This document shows, one piece after another, positions 1 to 9,000 of a stretch of DNA of 39,292 bases. Origin of the DNA: an uncultured Prevotella sp. (GTDB lineage: Bacteria > Bacteroidota > Bacteroidia > Bacteroidales > Bacteroidaceae). Below the pieces are notes generated by a model. The model ran no database searches, was not told the DNA's origin, and saw nothing but the letters and a program-made list of their open reading frames with translations. Both the position numbers and the translations under genes were made by a program. Positions within the stretch are counted from its first letter, which is position 1; the number at the start of each line of letters is the position of its first letter. The DNA is taken from contig CAJOEC010000037.1 in the NCBI GenBank assembly GCA_905233425.1, forward strand, positions 1 through 39,292. The letters are read 5' to 3'.

Positions 1-206
1 TCTGTCTGAATCTGTGCGCCAGGACGACTATCCAAAAAGTATCAAGTTAAAGCACCTTTAATAATTAACGGTTCGTTTCTTTACCCAGTACACATATAAA
101 TATTATAATGTGTACCGCTTCTTGTACTACTTCAATCTGTCTATGTAAGTCTTTCAAAGAACTCTTTCTTAGTGCCTTGGAGAGGTGTTCTCTCGTTTAG
201 CGGGTG
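1..206 (-). other. Probable rRNA operon leader (16S would lie off the left edge)
   Basis: No protein gene is visible here. On the minus strand a strong promoter at 207-237 is followed by an AT-rich leader containing GTTCTTTGAAAG (151-162), resembling the boxA-like antitermination element found in Bacteroidetes rRNA leaders. The leader runs leftward off the window, so the 16S gene itself cannot be seen. The rRNA assignment is inferred from this element, the promoter form and the absence of an open frame. A long untranslated leader of another gene is the alternative. Confidence 0.55.
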
Positions 207-237
207 CAAAGGTACGCACTTTTTTCGAACCGCCAAA
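207..237 (-). promoter_or_regulatory. Bacteroidetes-type promoter of the leftward leader
   Basis: On the minus strand, TACCTTTG (207-214) is preceded by TTTG (234-237) with 19 bp between them. This matches the Bacteroidetes -7 (TAnnTTTG) and -33 (TTTG) consensus. It would start transcription of the leader at about position 200. Confidence 0.7.
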
Positions 238-339
238 ACTTTTTTGCAAGTTTTTTTCAAGAAAATGCGAAAAACGGCATTCTGTTGACAAATATCAAGG
301 CGGCAAAGGAATCACAACCCGGCTACACATTATTATATA

Positions 340-377
340 TAGGGACAGAGCGCCAGAGTCCAACCCGACCGTCCCTA
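340..377 (-). terminator. Possible terminator after fabG
   Basis: A 7-bp stem (TAGGGAC, 371-377 and 340-346 on the minus strand) lies 20 bases beyond the fabG stop and is followed by an AT-rich stretch. The loop is long (24 nt) and there is no clean T-run, so this is a weak call. Confidence 0.35.
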
Positions 378-396
378 AAAGCCGCGTGCATATTGC

Positions 397-1128
397 TCAG
401 GTGTACAGTCCTCCGTTGATGTTGATGACCTCTCCTGTGATGTAGGCAGCCTCGTCGCTTACGAGGAATGCCGTTAGAGCGGCCACCTCTTCGGGTTTTC
501 CGAAACGTCCGGCAGGGATCAGCTTTGTCAGTTCCTCCTGCTTCAGCTCGCGGGTCATGTCGGTGGCGATAAAGCCAGGAGCTATGGCATTGACGGTAAC
601 GCCGCGTGCGGCCACCTCCTGTGCAAGAGCCTTCGTGGCCCCAATTAATGCGGCCTTGGCAGCACTATAGTTTGTCTGTCCTGGCAGTCCTTTCACTCCC
701 GACAGCGACGCCATGTTCACTATCCGCCCGCCACGACGGCGCGGCATCATGTGCTTCAGCAGACGGCGCGTGATGTAGAAGAAGCCGTTGAGCGTGGTGT
801 CGAGGACATCATGCCAGTCATTGTCGCCCATCATGAAGAGGACGTTGTCGCGGCGTATGCCGGCGTTGTTCACCAGCACGCCGATATAGTCGTCGGGGTG
901 CTGCTTCTCCCACTGGTCAATGGCAGCCTCAATCTGCTTTGCGTCCGACGTGTCGAAGGGCAGCAGCTCCGCCTGTCCGCCGTCGGCCTCTATTTCTGCC
1001 TTTGTGGCCTTTGCAGCCTCCTCGTTGCTACGGTAGTTGATAATCACGGGCCAGCCGTCCTTGGCCAGCCTCTGTGCCACGGCCTTGCCTATGCCGCGCG
1101 ATGCTCCAGTCACTAATGCGTATTTCAT
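397..1128 (-). CDS. fabG: 3-oxoacyl-[ACP] reductase family (FabG-type SDR)
   Basis: A 243-residue short-chain dehydrogenase/reductase. The Rossmann motif TGASRGIG is at residues 7-14, NNAG at 87-90, and the catalytic set N114, S141, Y154 and K158 (YSAAK) is complete. The C-terminal half (APGFIATDM, ITGE, NGG) matches beta-ketoacyl-ACP reductases, which use NADPH to reduce 3-oxoacyl-ACP in cytosolic fatty-acid elongation. The start is set at the Met before KYALVTG; a longer frame exists upstream but lacks family similarity. It lies 83 bp after tsf, with a hairpin between them, so transcription may be partly separate. No other lipid gene is adjacent. A paralogue serving another acyl-ACP pathway, such as aryl polyene synthesis, cannot be excluded. 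Confidence 0.85.
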   Translation of the reverse strand: MKYALVTGASRGIGKAVAQRLAKDGWPVIINYRSNEEAAKATKAEIEADGGQAELLPFDTSDAKQIEAAIDQWEKQHPDDYIGVLVNNAGIRRDNVLFMMGDNDWHDVLDTTLNGFFYITRRLLKHMMPRRRGGRIVNMASLSGVKGLPGQTNYSAAKAALIGATKALAQEVAARGVTVNAIAPGFIATDMTRELKQEELTKLIPAGRFGKPEEVAALTAFLVSDEAAYITGEVININGGLYT

Positions 1129-1161
1129 TGTCTTGGTGTCTTGGTGGTACTTGGTACGAAA

Positions 1162-1189
1162 GAGGCAGATGCCAGCGGGCATCTGCCTC
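1162..1189 (-). terminator. Strong hairpin between tsf and fabG
   Basis: A perfect 12-bp stem (1162-1173 with 1178-1189) encloses a 4-base loop just beyond the tsf stop. The following minus-strand bases are TTTCGTACC, a poor T-run. It could be a partial terminator or an mRNA 3'-end stabiliser in the tsf-fabG gap. Confidence 0.55.
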
Positions 1190-1211
1190 CATACGTTTCT
1201 ATTGTCCGAGA

Positions 1212-2207
1212 TTACTCAGCGACGAGCGTGAAGCGGCGGAAAGCCACAATCTTCAGCTCCTTGTCCTGCTGCTTGAGCCATGTGCTGACGTTCACCTTGT
1301 CGCCGTCGCCGAACTGGAACTCCTGGTCGACGAGACAGCTCTCCTTCTTGAACTTCTCCACGCGGCCGCGTGCGATGCCCTCGATCATAGGCATCTTCAG
1401 CTGAGCCTCACCCTCGGCCTTGGCCTCGGCGATGATCTTGCGGGCCTCGTCGGCCTGCTCCTTGGTGATCCATCCCTTAGCGGTGTTGCTCTCGATGTGG
1501 TCCTCGCTGTCGACGTGTGCGGGGTTGATGCCAGCCTTCTTCAGCTTCATGTCGACGAACTTCTGCACCTGCTCCAGCTTCGACTTCTCCACTGCGGTCT
1601 TGTACTCCTCGTCGAGAATCTTCTGGTCGATGCTGTCGGCGTCGAGTGCCACGGGCTTCATGGCAGCCACCTGCATGGCCAGCTTGTGGCCTATTTCGGA
1701 AGCCTCCTTGTTGGTCTGTACCATTGTGCAGAGCATGTGCTTGCCCATGTGGTCGTAGATCTCGATGTTGTCGCCCTCGAGGAAGAGGTAGCCGTCGAGT
1801 TCCATCTTCTCACCTGTGATGCCCGAGCGCTGTGTGACAGCCTCCTGAGCGCTCTGTCCGTTGATGTCGAGTTCCTTCACCTCGTCGAGAGTCTTGCACT
1901 TTGCAGCGACTGCTGCGTCGAGGATGCTACGTGTCAAGGCGATGAAATCGGCGCCATTGGCCACGAAGTCGGTCTCGCACTTCAATGCTATTGTTGCGGC
2001 GAACCCGTTCTCGCATTTCACGAGCACGCATCCGTTGCTTGTCTCGCGGTCGCTACGCTTTGCGGCGATGGCCAGGCCACGCTCGCGGAGCAGCTCCTTT
2101 GCACGGTCGAAGTCACCCTCGGCCTCGGTAAGAGCTTTCTTCACATCGGCCAGACCGGCACCGGTCATGGCACGCAGTTTCTTGATATCGTCTATTGAAA
2201 TTGCCAT
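1212..2207 (-). CDS. tsf: Translation elongation factor Ts
   Basis: A 331-residue EF-Ts, the cytosolic exchange factor that releases GDP from EF-Tu. The N-terminal UBA-like helical domain (about residues 1-50, MTGAGLADVKKAL) is typical, followed by the conserved CETDFVA motif near residue 80 that contacts EF-Tu. Length is somewhat above the E. coli form and ordinary for Bacteroidetes. The start is the Met of MAISIDDIKK; an upstream in-frame Met adds five residues but is not expected in the family. It follows rpsB, the usual order, across a 140-bp gap that carries a long inverted repeat. Confidence 0.95.
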   Translation of the reverse strand: MAISIDDIKKLRAMTGAGLADVKKALTEAEGDFDRAKELLRERGLAIAAKRSDRETSNGCVLVKCENGFAATIALKCETDFVANGADFIALTRSILDAAVAAKCKTLDEVKELDINGQSAQEAVTQRSGITGEKMELDGYLFLEGDNIEIYDHMGKHMLCTMVQTNKEASEIGHKLAMQVAAMKPVALDADSIDQKILDEEYKTAVEKSKLEQVQKFVDMKLKKAGINPAHVDSEDHIESNTAKGWITKEQADEARKIIAEAKAEGEAQLKMPMIEGIARGRVEKFKKESCLVDQEFQFGDGDKVNVSTWLKQQDKELKIVAFRRFTLVAE

Positions 2208-2223
2208 TTTTATTGCCCCCAAA

Positions 2224-2332
2224 TTAGGGGGTTGGAGGTCTGAACAAGCGCAAATCAGACCATTTTAATTTGTTTTTTGTTATTTGGGTTAGAGGGCTGG
2301 CATCTGCGCTTGTCCAGAACCCAACCCCCTAA
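2224..2332. repeat. Long inverted repeat in the rpsB-tsf gap
   Basis: Outer arms TTAGGGGGTTGG (2224-2235) and CCAACCCCCTAA (2321-2332) are exact complements. Inner arms ACAAGCGCA (2244-2252) and TGCGCTTGT (2305-2313) pair inside them. Each outer arm also has local CCCC/GGGG pairing with flanking bases. A transcript from rpsB to tsf could fold the whole gap into one stem-loop. It may be an attenuator, an RNA-processing site or a repeat-element copy. Confidence 0.6.
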
Positions 2333-2347
2333 CTTATGGGGCTGAAG

Positions 2348-3181
2348 TTACTCAGCTGCCGGAGCCTCCTCTTCTGCTGGAGCAGCCTCCTCAGCCTTGC
2401 GCTGGCGGCGTGCACCAGTAGCGCGGCGCTGTGGCTCGCTCTCCACGACCTCGTCGGTCTGAGCCTCGGCGGCCTTCTCGTCGGCCTTTTCGGCCTTGCG
2501 CTCCTCGATGCCCTCGGCTATTGCGGCGCAGCAGGCGTTGAGGATAACCTCGACGCTGTCCTTTGCGTCATCGTTGGCGGGAATCACGAAGTCGATGTTC
2601 TTCGGGTCGCTGTTGGTGTCGACGATGCCAAACACTGGTATTCCCAGACGGTTGGCCTCTTTCACAGCGATGTTCTCCTTCATCACGTCGACGACGAAGA
2701 GTGCGCTTGGCTGGCGGGTCATGTCGGCGATGGAACCGAGGTTTTTCTCCAACTTGGCGCGCTGGCGTGTCACCTGCAGGAGCTCACGCTTCGACAGGTT
2801 GCCGAATGTGCCGTCGCTCATCAGCTTGTCGATGTTGGCCATCTTCTTCACGGCCTTGCGGATGGTGGGGAAGTTGGTGAGCATTCCACCGGGCCAACGC
2901 TCTATGACGTATGGCATGTTGATGCTTGTTGCCTTCTCGGCAATCAGCTCTTTGGTCTGTTTTTTAGTACCTACGAACAGGATACGCTTACCCTGGCGGG
3001 CGATGTTCTTCAGTGCCTCTGCAGCCTCGTCAATCTTCATGGCTGTCTTGTGGAGGTCGATGATGTGTATGCCATTGCGCTCGCAGTAGATGTAGGGAGC
3101 CATGGCTGGGTTCCATTTGCGCTTCATGTGACCGAAATGACATCCGGCCTGGAGCAGCTGGTCAAAATTTGTTCTTGCCAT
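2348..3181 (-). CDS. rpsB: 30S ribosomal protein S2
   Basis: A 277-residue ribosomal protein S2. The N-terminal MKRKWNPAM(A)PYIY and IHIIDLHKT segments and the central FVGTKKQ, ERWPGGMLTNF and IPVFGIVDTNSDP blocks are the conserved S2 core. Roughly the last 45 residues form a charged, Ala/Glu-rich tail beyond the core, common in Bacteroidetes. S2 binds late on the 30S subunit and helps recruit S1. The gene follows rpsI after a 294-bp gap filled by a 9-bp tandem repeat, so it is probably co-transcribed with rplM-rpsI. Confidence 0.96.
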   Translation of the reverse strand: MARTNFDQLLQAGCHFGHMKRKWNPAMAPYIYCERNGIHIIDLHKTAMKIDEAAEALKNIARQGKRILFVGTKKQTKELIAEKATSINMPYVIERWPGGMLTNFPTIRKAVKKMANIDKLMSDGTFGNLSKRELLQVTRQRAKLEKNLGSIADMTRQPSALFVVDVMKENIAVKEANRLGIPVFGIVDTNSDPKNIDFVIPANDDAKDSVEVILNACCAAIAEGIEERKAEKADEKAAEAQTDEVVESEPQRRATGARRQRKAEEAAPAEEEAPAAE

Positions 3182-3260
3182 TGTTTGTTGTTTTAAAATT
3201 GTTGTTTACTTTCTTTTTAATTCTTTGGCTTAGAATCAACCGATGGGTAGCTATAGGGCT

Positions 3261-3440
3261 TATGAGACTTATGGGTCCTATGAGACTTATGGGTCCTATG
3301 AGACTTATGGGTCCTATGAGACTTATGAGACCTATATGACTTATGAGACTTATGAGACCTATATGACTTATGAGACTTATGAGACCTATATGACTTATGA
3401 GACTTATGAGTCCTATGAGACTTATGAGACCTATATGTCC
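3261..3440. repeat. Tandem array, 20 copies of a 9-bp unit
   Basis: Twenty consecutive 9-bp units run without a phase break. Variants are TATGAGACT, TATGGGTCC, TATGAGACC, TATATGACT, TATGAGTCC and TATATGTCC. They build an 18-bp higher-order repeat (three times, 3261-3314) and then a 27-bp repeat (three times). The plus strand stays open across the array (a Tyr/Glu/Thr/Gly/Ser repeat), but it has no family similarity and opposes the surrounding operon, so I do not call it a gene. It fills the rpsI-rpsB gap. Confidence 0.95.
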
Positions 3441-3475
3441 TATCGGTTTAGATGCTAAACAGTGTCCAGTAGATA

Positions 3476-3862
3476 TTAACGCTTACTGAACTGGAAGCGG
3501 CGGCGTGCCTTGGGCTGACCGGGCTTCTTGCGCTCCACCTCGCGGCTGTCGCGTGTTAGGAAACCCTGGACCTTGAGAGTCTTCTTGTCCTCGGCGTTGA
3601 CCTTGACCAGTGCGCGGGCGATAGCCATGCGCAGAGCCTGGCTCTGGCCGGTGAAACCACCACCATCGAGGTTAACCTTGATGTCGTACTTTCCCTCGCA
3701 TTCGAGCACCATCAGGGGCTGCTTCACCACATACTGCAGTATGGCTGAGGGGAAATACTCGGTTAAGTCTTTCTTGTTGATCGTAATCTTGCCGGTACCC
3801 TCCGACATATAGATGCGAGCCACAGAGCTCTTACGACGACCTATTGCATTAATGTATTCCAT
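3476..3862 (-). CDS. rpsI: 30S ribosomal protein S9
   Basis: A 128-residue S9 of normal length. The N-terminal AIGRRKSSVARIYM, central GGGFTGQSQALRMAIARAL and C-terminal DSREVERKKPGQPKARRRFQFSKR are diagnostic. The basic tail ending in SKR reaches the decoding centre and contacts P-site tRNA. It lies 22 bp after rplM, the conserved L13-S9 pair, and is certainly in the same transcript. Confidence 0.97.
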   Translation of the reverse strand: MEYINAIGRRKSSVARIYMSEGTGKITINKKDLTEYFPSAILQYVVKQPLMVLECEGKYDIKVNLDGGGFTGQSQALRMAIARALVKVNAEDKKTLKVQGFLTRDSREVERKKPGQPKARRRFQFSKR

Positions 3863-3884
3863 ATTCTTTATTTAGAATTTTAGA

Positions 3885-4346
3885 TTATTTATAACTGTTG
3901 ATGTCAATGGCCTTTGGCTTCTGTGCCTCGTGCTTGTGCTCTGTTCCGTCATAGATGTAGAGGTTGTTCAGCAGATGGCGTCCGAGGGGGCCTTTTGGCA
4001 GCATGCCCTTGACGGCGTGCTTCAGTATGCGCTCCACTCCGAAGGGTTTCTTGCGCAGCTCTGCGGGTGTGTTGAAACGCTGTCCTCCGGGATAGCCCGT
4101 GTAGCGTGTGTAGACCTTGTCGGTCTCTTTCTTTCCTGTGAACTTAACCTTTGCGGCGTTGATGATGATAACGTTGTCGCCACAGTCAACGTGCGGGGTG
4201 AAGCTGGGTTTGTACTTTCCGCGAATCAGCTTCGCAACCTTCGATGCCAGACGTCCCACAACCTGGTCGGTGGCATCGATGACTACCCACTCTTTCTTGG
4301 CTGTCTCCTTGTTGATGGAGACGGTCTTGTAACTAAGTGTGTTCAT
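3885..4346 (-). CDS. rplM: 50S ribosomal protein L13
   Basis: A 153-residue L13, an early assembly protein of the large subunit. Conserved segments include WVVIDATDQVVGRLAS near residues 20-35, HVDCGDNVIIINA, and the GMLPKGPLGR motif followed by LYIYDG. It is the first gene of the leftward operon rplM-rpsI-rpsB-tsf. The upstream leader is about 140 nt from the predicted promoter, long enough for regulation. Confidence 0.97.
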   Translation of the reverse strand: MNTLSYKTVSINKETAKKEWVVIDATDQVVGRLASKVAKLIRGKYKPSFTPHVDCGDNVIIINAAKVKFTGKKETDKVYTRYTGYPGGQRFNTPAELRKKPFGVERILKHAVKGMLPKGPLGRHLLNNLYIYDGTEHKHEAQKPKAIDINSYK

Positions 4347-4499
4347 TTTTACTTTTAAAATACTAAAAAACAGTTTATTAAATCATTTGTTGTTGAATGC
4401 CGATTCACAAACCACGCCGTCTGGCCAAAGACGGACGCTATTTACACGGTCATTCCGGGGATTCTAAGACCCTCCCCTAATAATCGGACTGCAAAGGTA
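4347..4499 (-). promoter_or_regulatory. Promoter and leader of the rplM operon
   Basis: TACCTTTG on the minus strand (4492-4499) is a good -7 element, but no matching TTTG is found at the expected distance. The predicted untranslated leader of about 140 nt contains a small hairpin, CCGTC/GACGG (4421-4425 with 4433-4437). That could be a control site for L13 or S9, which is inference. From 4500 to 4632 I see nothing else. Confidence 0.55.
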
Positions 4500-4632
4500 C
4501 TCACTTTCTGAATATTATTGTGCATCGTGACGGCCCCAGACCAAAATATTTACGATTATTTAACATTGGAGGCGGGGTCATTTAACCGTATTTGGGAATT
4601 TTGCAATTGACTATCCGCAATCATCCGAAGAC

Positions 4633-5054
4633 GCCCCGAAAGGGCAATGAGCCAACAGCCCAGGGCATCGCCCTGGGGGGCAGGACGAGTGACCCACGCC
4701 CTGAAAGGGCAAAAGCCTTGGACGGAGGCGGCGCCTCCTACTCATTCTTTTGCCCTTACAGGGCGGGACCGCGCCCCTTCTAAACCCAGGGCGGTGCCCT
4801 GGGCTATTAGCTTTTTGGCCTTTCAGGCCGACTGTCGGACACATGCGGATAATCATTCGACCTGTACGGTTGAAAAGCCCTGAAGGGGCGACAAGACTAC
4901 AGACGGGGGTAAAACCCCCGGTAAGTCGGCACAAGACGAAAGCCCTGAAAGGGCGATAGATTACCGGCGGGGGTGTAAGCCCCCAACCACTGCAACTGGA
5001 TTCTGTCGCCCCGGGGGTTTCACCCCCGTCTGTAGTCTATCGCTCCTTCGGAGC
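4633..5054. repeat. Array of 13 short hairpins, mostly 3-base loops (REP-like)
   Basis: There is no gene in this stretch. Hairpins are at 4633-4645, 4659-4677, 4698-4710, 4724-4738, 4752-4764, 4785-4803, 4817-4829, 4877-4889, 4905-4919, 4942-4954, 4969-4984, 5013-5027 and 5042-5054. Most have a 5-8 bp GC stem closed by a 3-base loop (GAA/TTC, ATC, GGC, TAC, GGT, AAA). Examples are GCCCT-GAA-AGGGC, CCCAGGGC-ATC-GCCCTGGG and GCTCC-TTC-GGAGC. Stem sequences differ but remain paired. This resembles REP/BIME-type clusters; no REP-associated (RAYT) transposase is in the window. Confidence 0.85.
4855..4951 (+). repeat. Dispersed repeat, copy A (97 bp)
   Basis: These 97 bases match 39196-39292 with one mismatch (an A for a G in the loop of the GGGGGT hairpin). 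The repeat begins ATTCGACCTGTACGG and holds two hairpins plus the first half of a third. A diverged inverted copy lies at 5007-5088. Both direct copies are intergenic. Confidence 0.95.
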
Positions 5055-5088
5055 TTTCCTTGCATAGACTTTCAACCGTACAGGTCGT
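5007..5088 (-). repeat. Dispersed repeat, inverted diverged copy
   Basis: On the minus strand this reads CGACCTGTACGGTTGAAA, then a hairpin, then GACTACAGACGGGGGTGAAA, as in copy A. The internal hairpin is GCTCC-GAA-GGAGC instead of GCCCT-GAA-GGGGC, so pairing is kept while sequence changes. With copy A it makes a large imperfect inverted repeat around 4955-5006. Confidence 0.8.
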
Positions 5089-5258
5089 AATCATTTTTGC
5101 AATACCAATCCGTCTTTCTTTAACTCAGCAGGAGGTGCGGCATTCCTGCCGCCCAACGAGGCAAAAGAACAACTTGCCTCCTCTCGCCATCTCATTTCCA
5201 GCGTTATTCTCTCTCACGTCTCCGACATGCCAAAAAGTTAGCTCGGAGAGGACTTCCA

Positions 5259-5324
5259 GTTCGCCCGGCGCGAACTGTCAGTTCGCACAGCGCGGACTCC
5301 GAGTTCGCACGGCGCGAACTTTTT
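5259..5324 (-). repeat. Three tandem 17-bp hairpins after tsaE
   Basis: Three 22-bp-spaced units at 5259-5275, 5281-5297 and 5303-5319 each fold as GTTCGC-loop-GCGAAC; the middle one has an imperfect arm. They lie 28-88 bp beyond the tsaE stop, so they may serve as its 3' end. The T-run TTTTT (5320-5324) follows the array on the plus strand. Between 5089 and 5258 I see no gene. Confidence 0.7.
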
Positions 5325-5346
5325 GACGTCCCAAAGGGGTGAAATG

Positions 5347-5859
<513 letters not shown>

Positions 5860-5892
5860 TGTTTTCTTACAAAATGTCGTTAAATTATCTTG

Positions 5893-5924
5893 CAAAGTTA
5901 CACCTTTTTACTGAAACATCCAAA
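5893..5924 (-). promoter_or_regulatory. Promoter of tsaE
   Basis: On the minus strand, TTTG (5921-5924), 20 bp and TAACTTTG (5893-5900) match the Bacteroidetes promoter consensus. The tsaE start codon is about 33 bp downstream of the -7 element. Confidence 0.75.
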
Positions 5925-5949
5925 TTTTATTCACTTTTTTCAAAAATTA

Positions 5950-5981
5950 TTTGTCGTTTCCAAAAAAATGCAGTAATTTTG
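5950..5981 (+). promoter_or_regulatory. Promoter of the SusC/SusD operon
   Basis: TTTG (5950-5953), 20 bp and TAATTTTG (5974-5981) match the Bacteroidetes consensus. The susC-like ATG lies 44 bp downstream. It is divergent from the tsaE promoter. No SusR, ECF sigma/anti-sigma or hybrid two-component gene is adjacent, so the regulator is unknown. Confidence 0.75.
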
Positions 5982-6025
5982 CACGCTAAACTGTATTTCA
6001 GTAAGTTAAGAATTAATAATTATAC

Positions 6026-9000
6026 ATGGAAAAAAGACTCTTTACTCTTCTGGCGGGGTTGCTCATGTTAGTAGGGGCAGCCTTCGCTCAAAACCAAATC
6101 AGCGGAACGGTCTACGAAGACACTGGCGACCCCTGCATCGGGGCGACGGTGCTGATTCATGGCACCAAGCAGGGAACGAAGACCGACATCAACGGAAATT
6201 TCACTATTAGTGTGCCCGCCGGCAAGAAAATCGATGTCAGCTACATCGGAATGATCTCGCAGACCGTGACACCCAAGAACGGTATGAAAATCACCCTGAA
6301 GGCCGACCAGCACATGGTCGACGAGGTGGTCGTGACGGGTGTGGTGAAGCAGGACAAGCGACTCTTCACCGGTGCATCGAGCAAGATTGACGCCGACAAG
6401 ACAAAGCTGTCGGGTATGGCCGACGTGAGCCGCTCGCTCGAAGGCCGTGCCGCCGGCGTGCAGGTGACCAACGTGAGCGGCACTTTCGGCGCAGCCCCCA
6501 AAATACGCGTCCGTGGTGCCACTTCCATCTACGGTAACTCCAAGCCCCTGTGGGTTGTGGACAATGTGATTATCGAGGACAACGTCGATGTTTCGGCCGA
6601 CGAACTGGCCTCCGGCGACGCCAAGACCCTTATCTCGAGTGCCGTGGCCGGACTGAACTCCGACGACATCGAATCGTTCACAATTTTGAAGGACGGCTCC
6701 GCCACATCTATTTATGGTGCGCGCGCGATGGCCGGTGTGATAGTCATCACAACCAAAAAAGGCGCCAAGGGACGCGCTGCAATCAATTACACCGGTGAGT
6801 TCACCACGCGACTGAAACCGTCGTACAACGACTACAACATCATGAACTCGCAGGAGATGATGGGTGTCTACAAGGAGTTGGCCGACAAGGGATGGCTGCA
6901 AATAGAAAACCTGGCCAACGCCCAGAACTCAGGTGTATATGGATATATGTTCCAGCAGCTGCGCCTGTACGACGTCTCAAGCGGAAGGTTCGGACTGGAA
7001 AACACCCTGGCCTCACGCAACGCCTACCTCCAGGCTGCTGAGTTCAGGAACACCGACTGGTTCGACCAGCTCTTCTCCACAGCAATCTCGCAAAACCACT
7101 CCGTCTCCATCTCGGGCGGTACGGAGAAGTCGCAGAGCTATTTCTCCATCTCGCTGATGAACGACCCCGGACAGTACGTGAATCGTGGCAAGGTGAAGCG
7201 CTACACGCTGAACGCCAACACCAGCTACGACCTGCTGAAGAACCTCACCATACGACTTGCCGCACAGGGCAGCTACCGCGACCAGGAGGCCCCCGGCTCG
7301 CTGAACCGCACCACCGACGTGGTGACGGGCGAGGTGAAGCGCGACTTCGACATCAACCCCTTCAGCTATGCCATGAACACCAGCCGATGCCTCGACCCCG
7401 ACACCTACTATACACGCTTCTACACAGGCTTCAACATATTCAACGAGCTTGAGAACAACTACAACGACATCAATGTCAGCGACCTCATGTTCCGCGCAGA
7501 GCTGGAGTACAAGCCCATACAGACCGAGAAGAGCACGCTGACGCTTTCGGGACTTATCTCAACCCGCATGTCGAACACAAAAACTGTACACAACGTCAAA
7601 GACAAATCAAACCAGGCCAACGCCTACCGCGCCGGTACTGACGCCACCGACGACAACTCGACCATACGCGACAGCAACACGCTGCTCTACACCGACCCTG
7701 ACGACGACAAGGCTATACCCGAGACCGTGCTGCCAGAGGGAGGCATCAAGTATGAGGACGCAAACGTGGGGCGCTCGAACTTCTACCGCGCAATGGCACA
7801 GTACCGCTCGGAGTTCAACGAGAAGCACTCATTGAGCGTGCTCTTAGGAACCGAACTTTCCACACGCAAGATTACAAACACCACATGGACGGGATGGGGC
7901 TACCAGTACGAGAACGGCGGACTGACATACAGCCCGTACAAATGGCTGAAGCAGATGAACGAGGAGAACACCGAGTATTTCGGCGAGTCGTTCACACAGA
8001 CAAACTCACTGGCCTACTACGGACAGTTCGACTACTCGTTCCTGAAGCGCTACACCGTAAACGGAACCATGCGCTATGAAGGCTCCAACCGACTGGGCAA
8101 GAGCACATCGTCACGCTGGCTCCCAACATGGAACATCGGTCTGAAATACGACATGGGCAGCGAACCTTTCATGCAGAATGCAGCCAGCTGGCTCTCAATG
8201 CTCATGCTGCGTGGCAGCCGCTCGCTGACGGCAGCCCCTGGTCCCGACTATGTGACCAATGCAACAGCCATCTACAAGACACAGAACAAATGGCGTCCGA
8301 CGTCATCGGCTGCAGAAAACGAGATCTACATTGACCAAATAGCCAATACCGAACTCACATACGAGAAAAAATATGAATGGAATGTGGGTGTGGACCTTGG
8401 ATTCTTAAACGACCGCATTACTCTCACCACCGATGTGTACTGGCGCAAGAATTTCGACGAGATAGGCTTGATTTTCACCCAGGGCGCTGGTGGTGTCAGC
8501 CGCAAGTGGGCTAATGTGGCCGACATGAAATCGAGGGGAGTGGAGTTCAGCCTTCACACTGAGAACATAGTGGCGCCGAAGTTCAAGTGGAGCAGCGACA
8601 TCATTTATTCTTACGCAAAGAACGAAATCACAAAGCTGGATACTGGCGACCGTGCTGTCGACTTGGTCACAGGTGCGGGATTTGGCGTGGAGGGCTACCC
8701 TGTGCGTCCGCTCTTCAGCTATCAGTTCGCCGGACTGAACAGCGAGGGACTGCCAATGGTTTACAACGAGGAGGGCATAGCCACCGTAGGCGACCTGAAT
8801 TTCCAGGAGACCGAGAATCTTGTCGACGAATACGATGCCGACGGTACTTTCCACAAAGGATTCCTGGTCTATGAAGGCCCGACAGAGCCTACGTGGTACG
8901 GTTCAATAGGCAACAACTTCTCCTATAACTTCAACAAGGCCGGAAAGCTCGACCTCGAGGTGTTCATCACCTACAGCGGCGGCAACGTGGTGCGCATGGA

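Noticed and set aside
1074..2198. Long plus-strand open frame opposite tsf
   Set aside because: Shadow of the tsf coding strand; Leu/Val/His-rich composition with no recognisable family.
3243..3458. Plus-strand open frame encoding a Tyr-Glu-Thr-Tyr repeat
   Set aside because: It is the translation of a 9-bp tandem array in a gap of a minus-strand operon, with no promoter element and no flanking unique coding sequence.
4592..4959. Several short open frames on both strands in the hairpin cluster
   Set aside because: They only reflect GC-rich hairpin repeats; no family similarity, and frames overlap on both strands.
4633..5054. CRISPR array
   Set aside because: Units are self-complementary hairpins with irregular spacing and no unique spacers of constant length; no cas genes.
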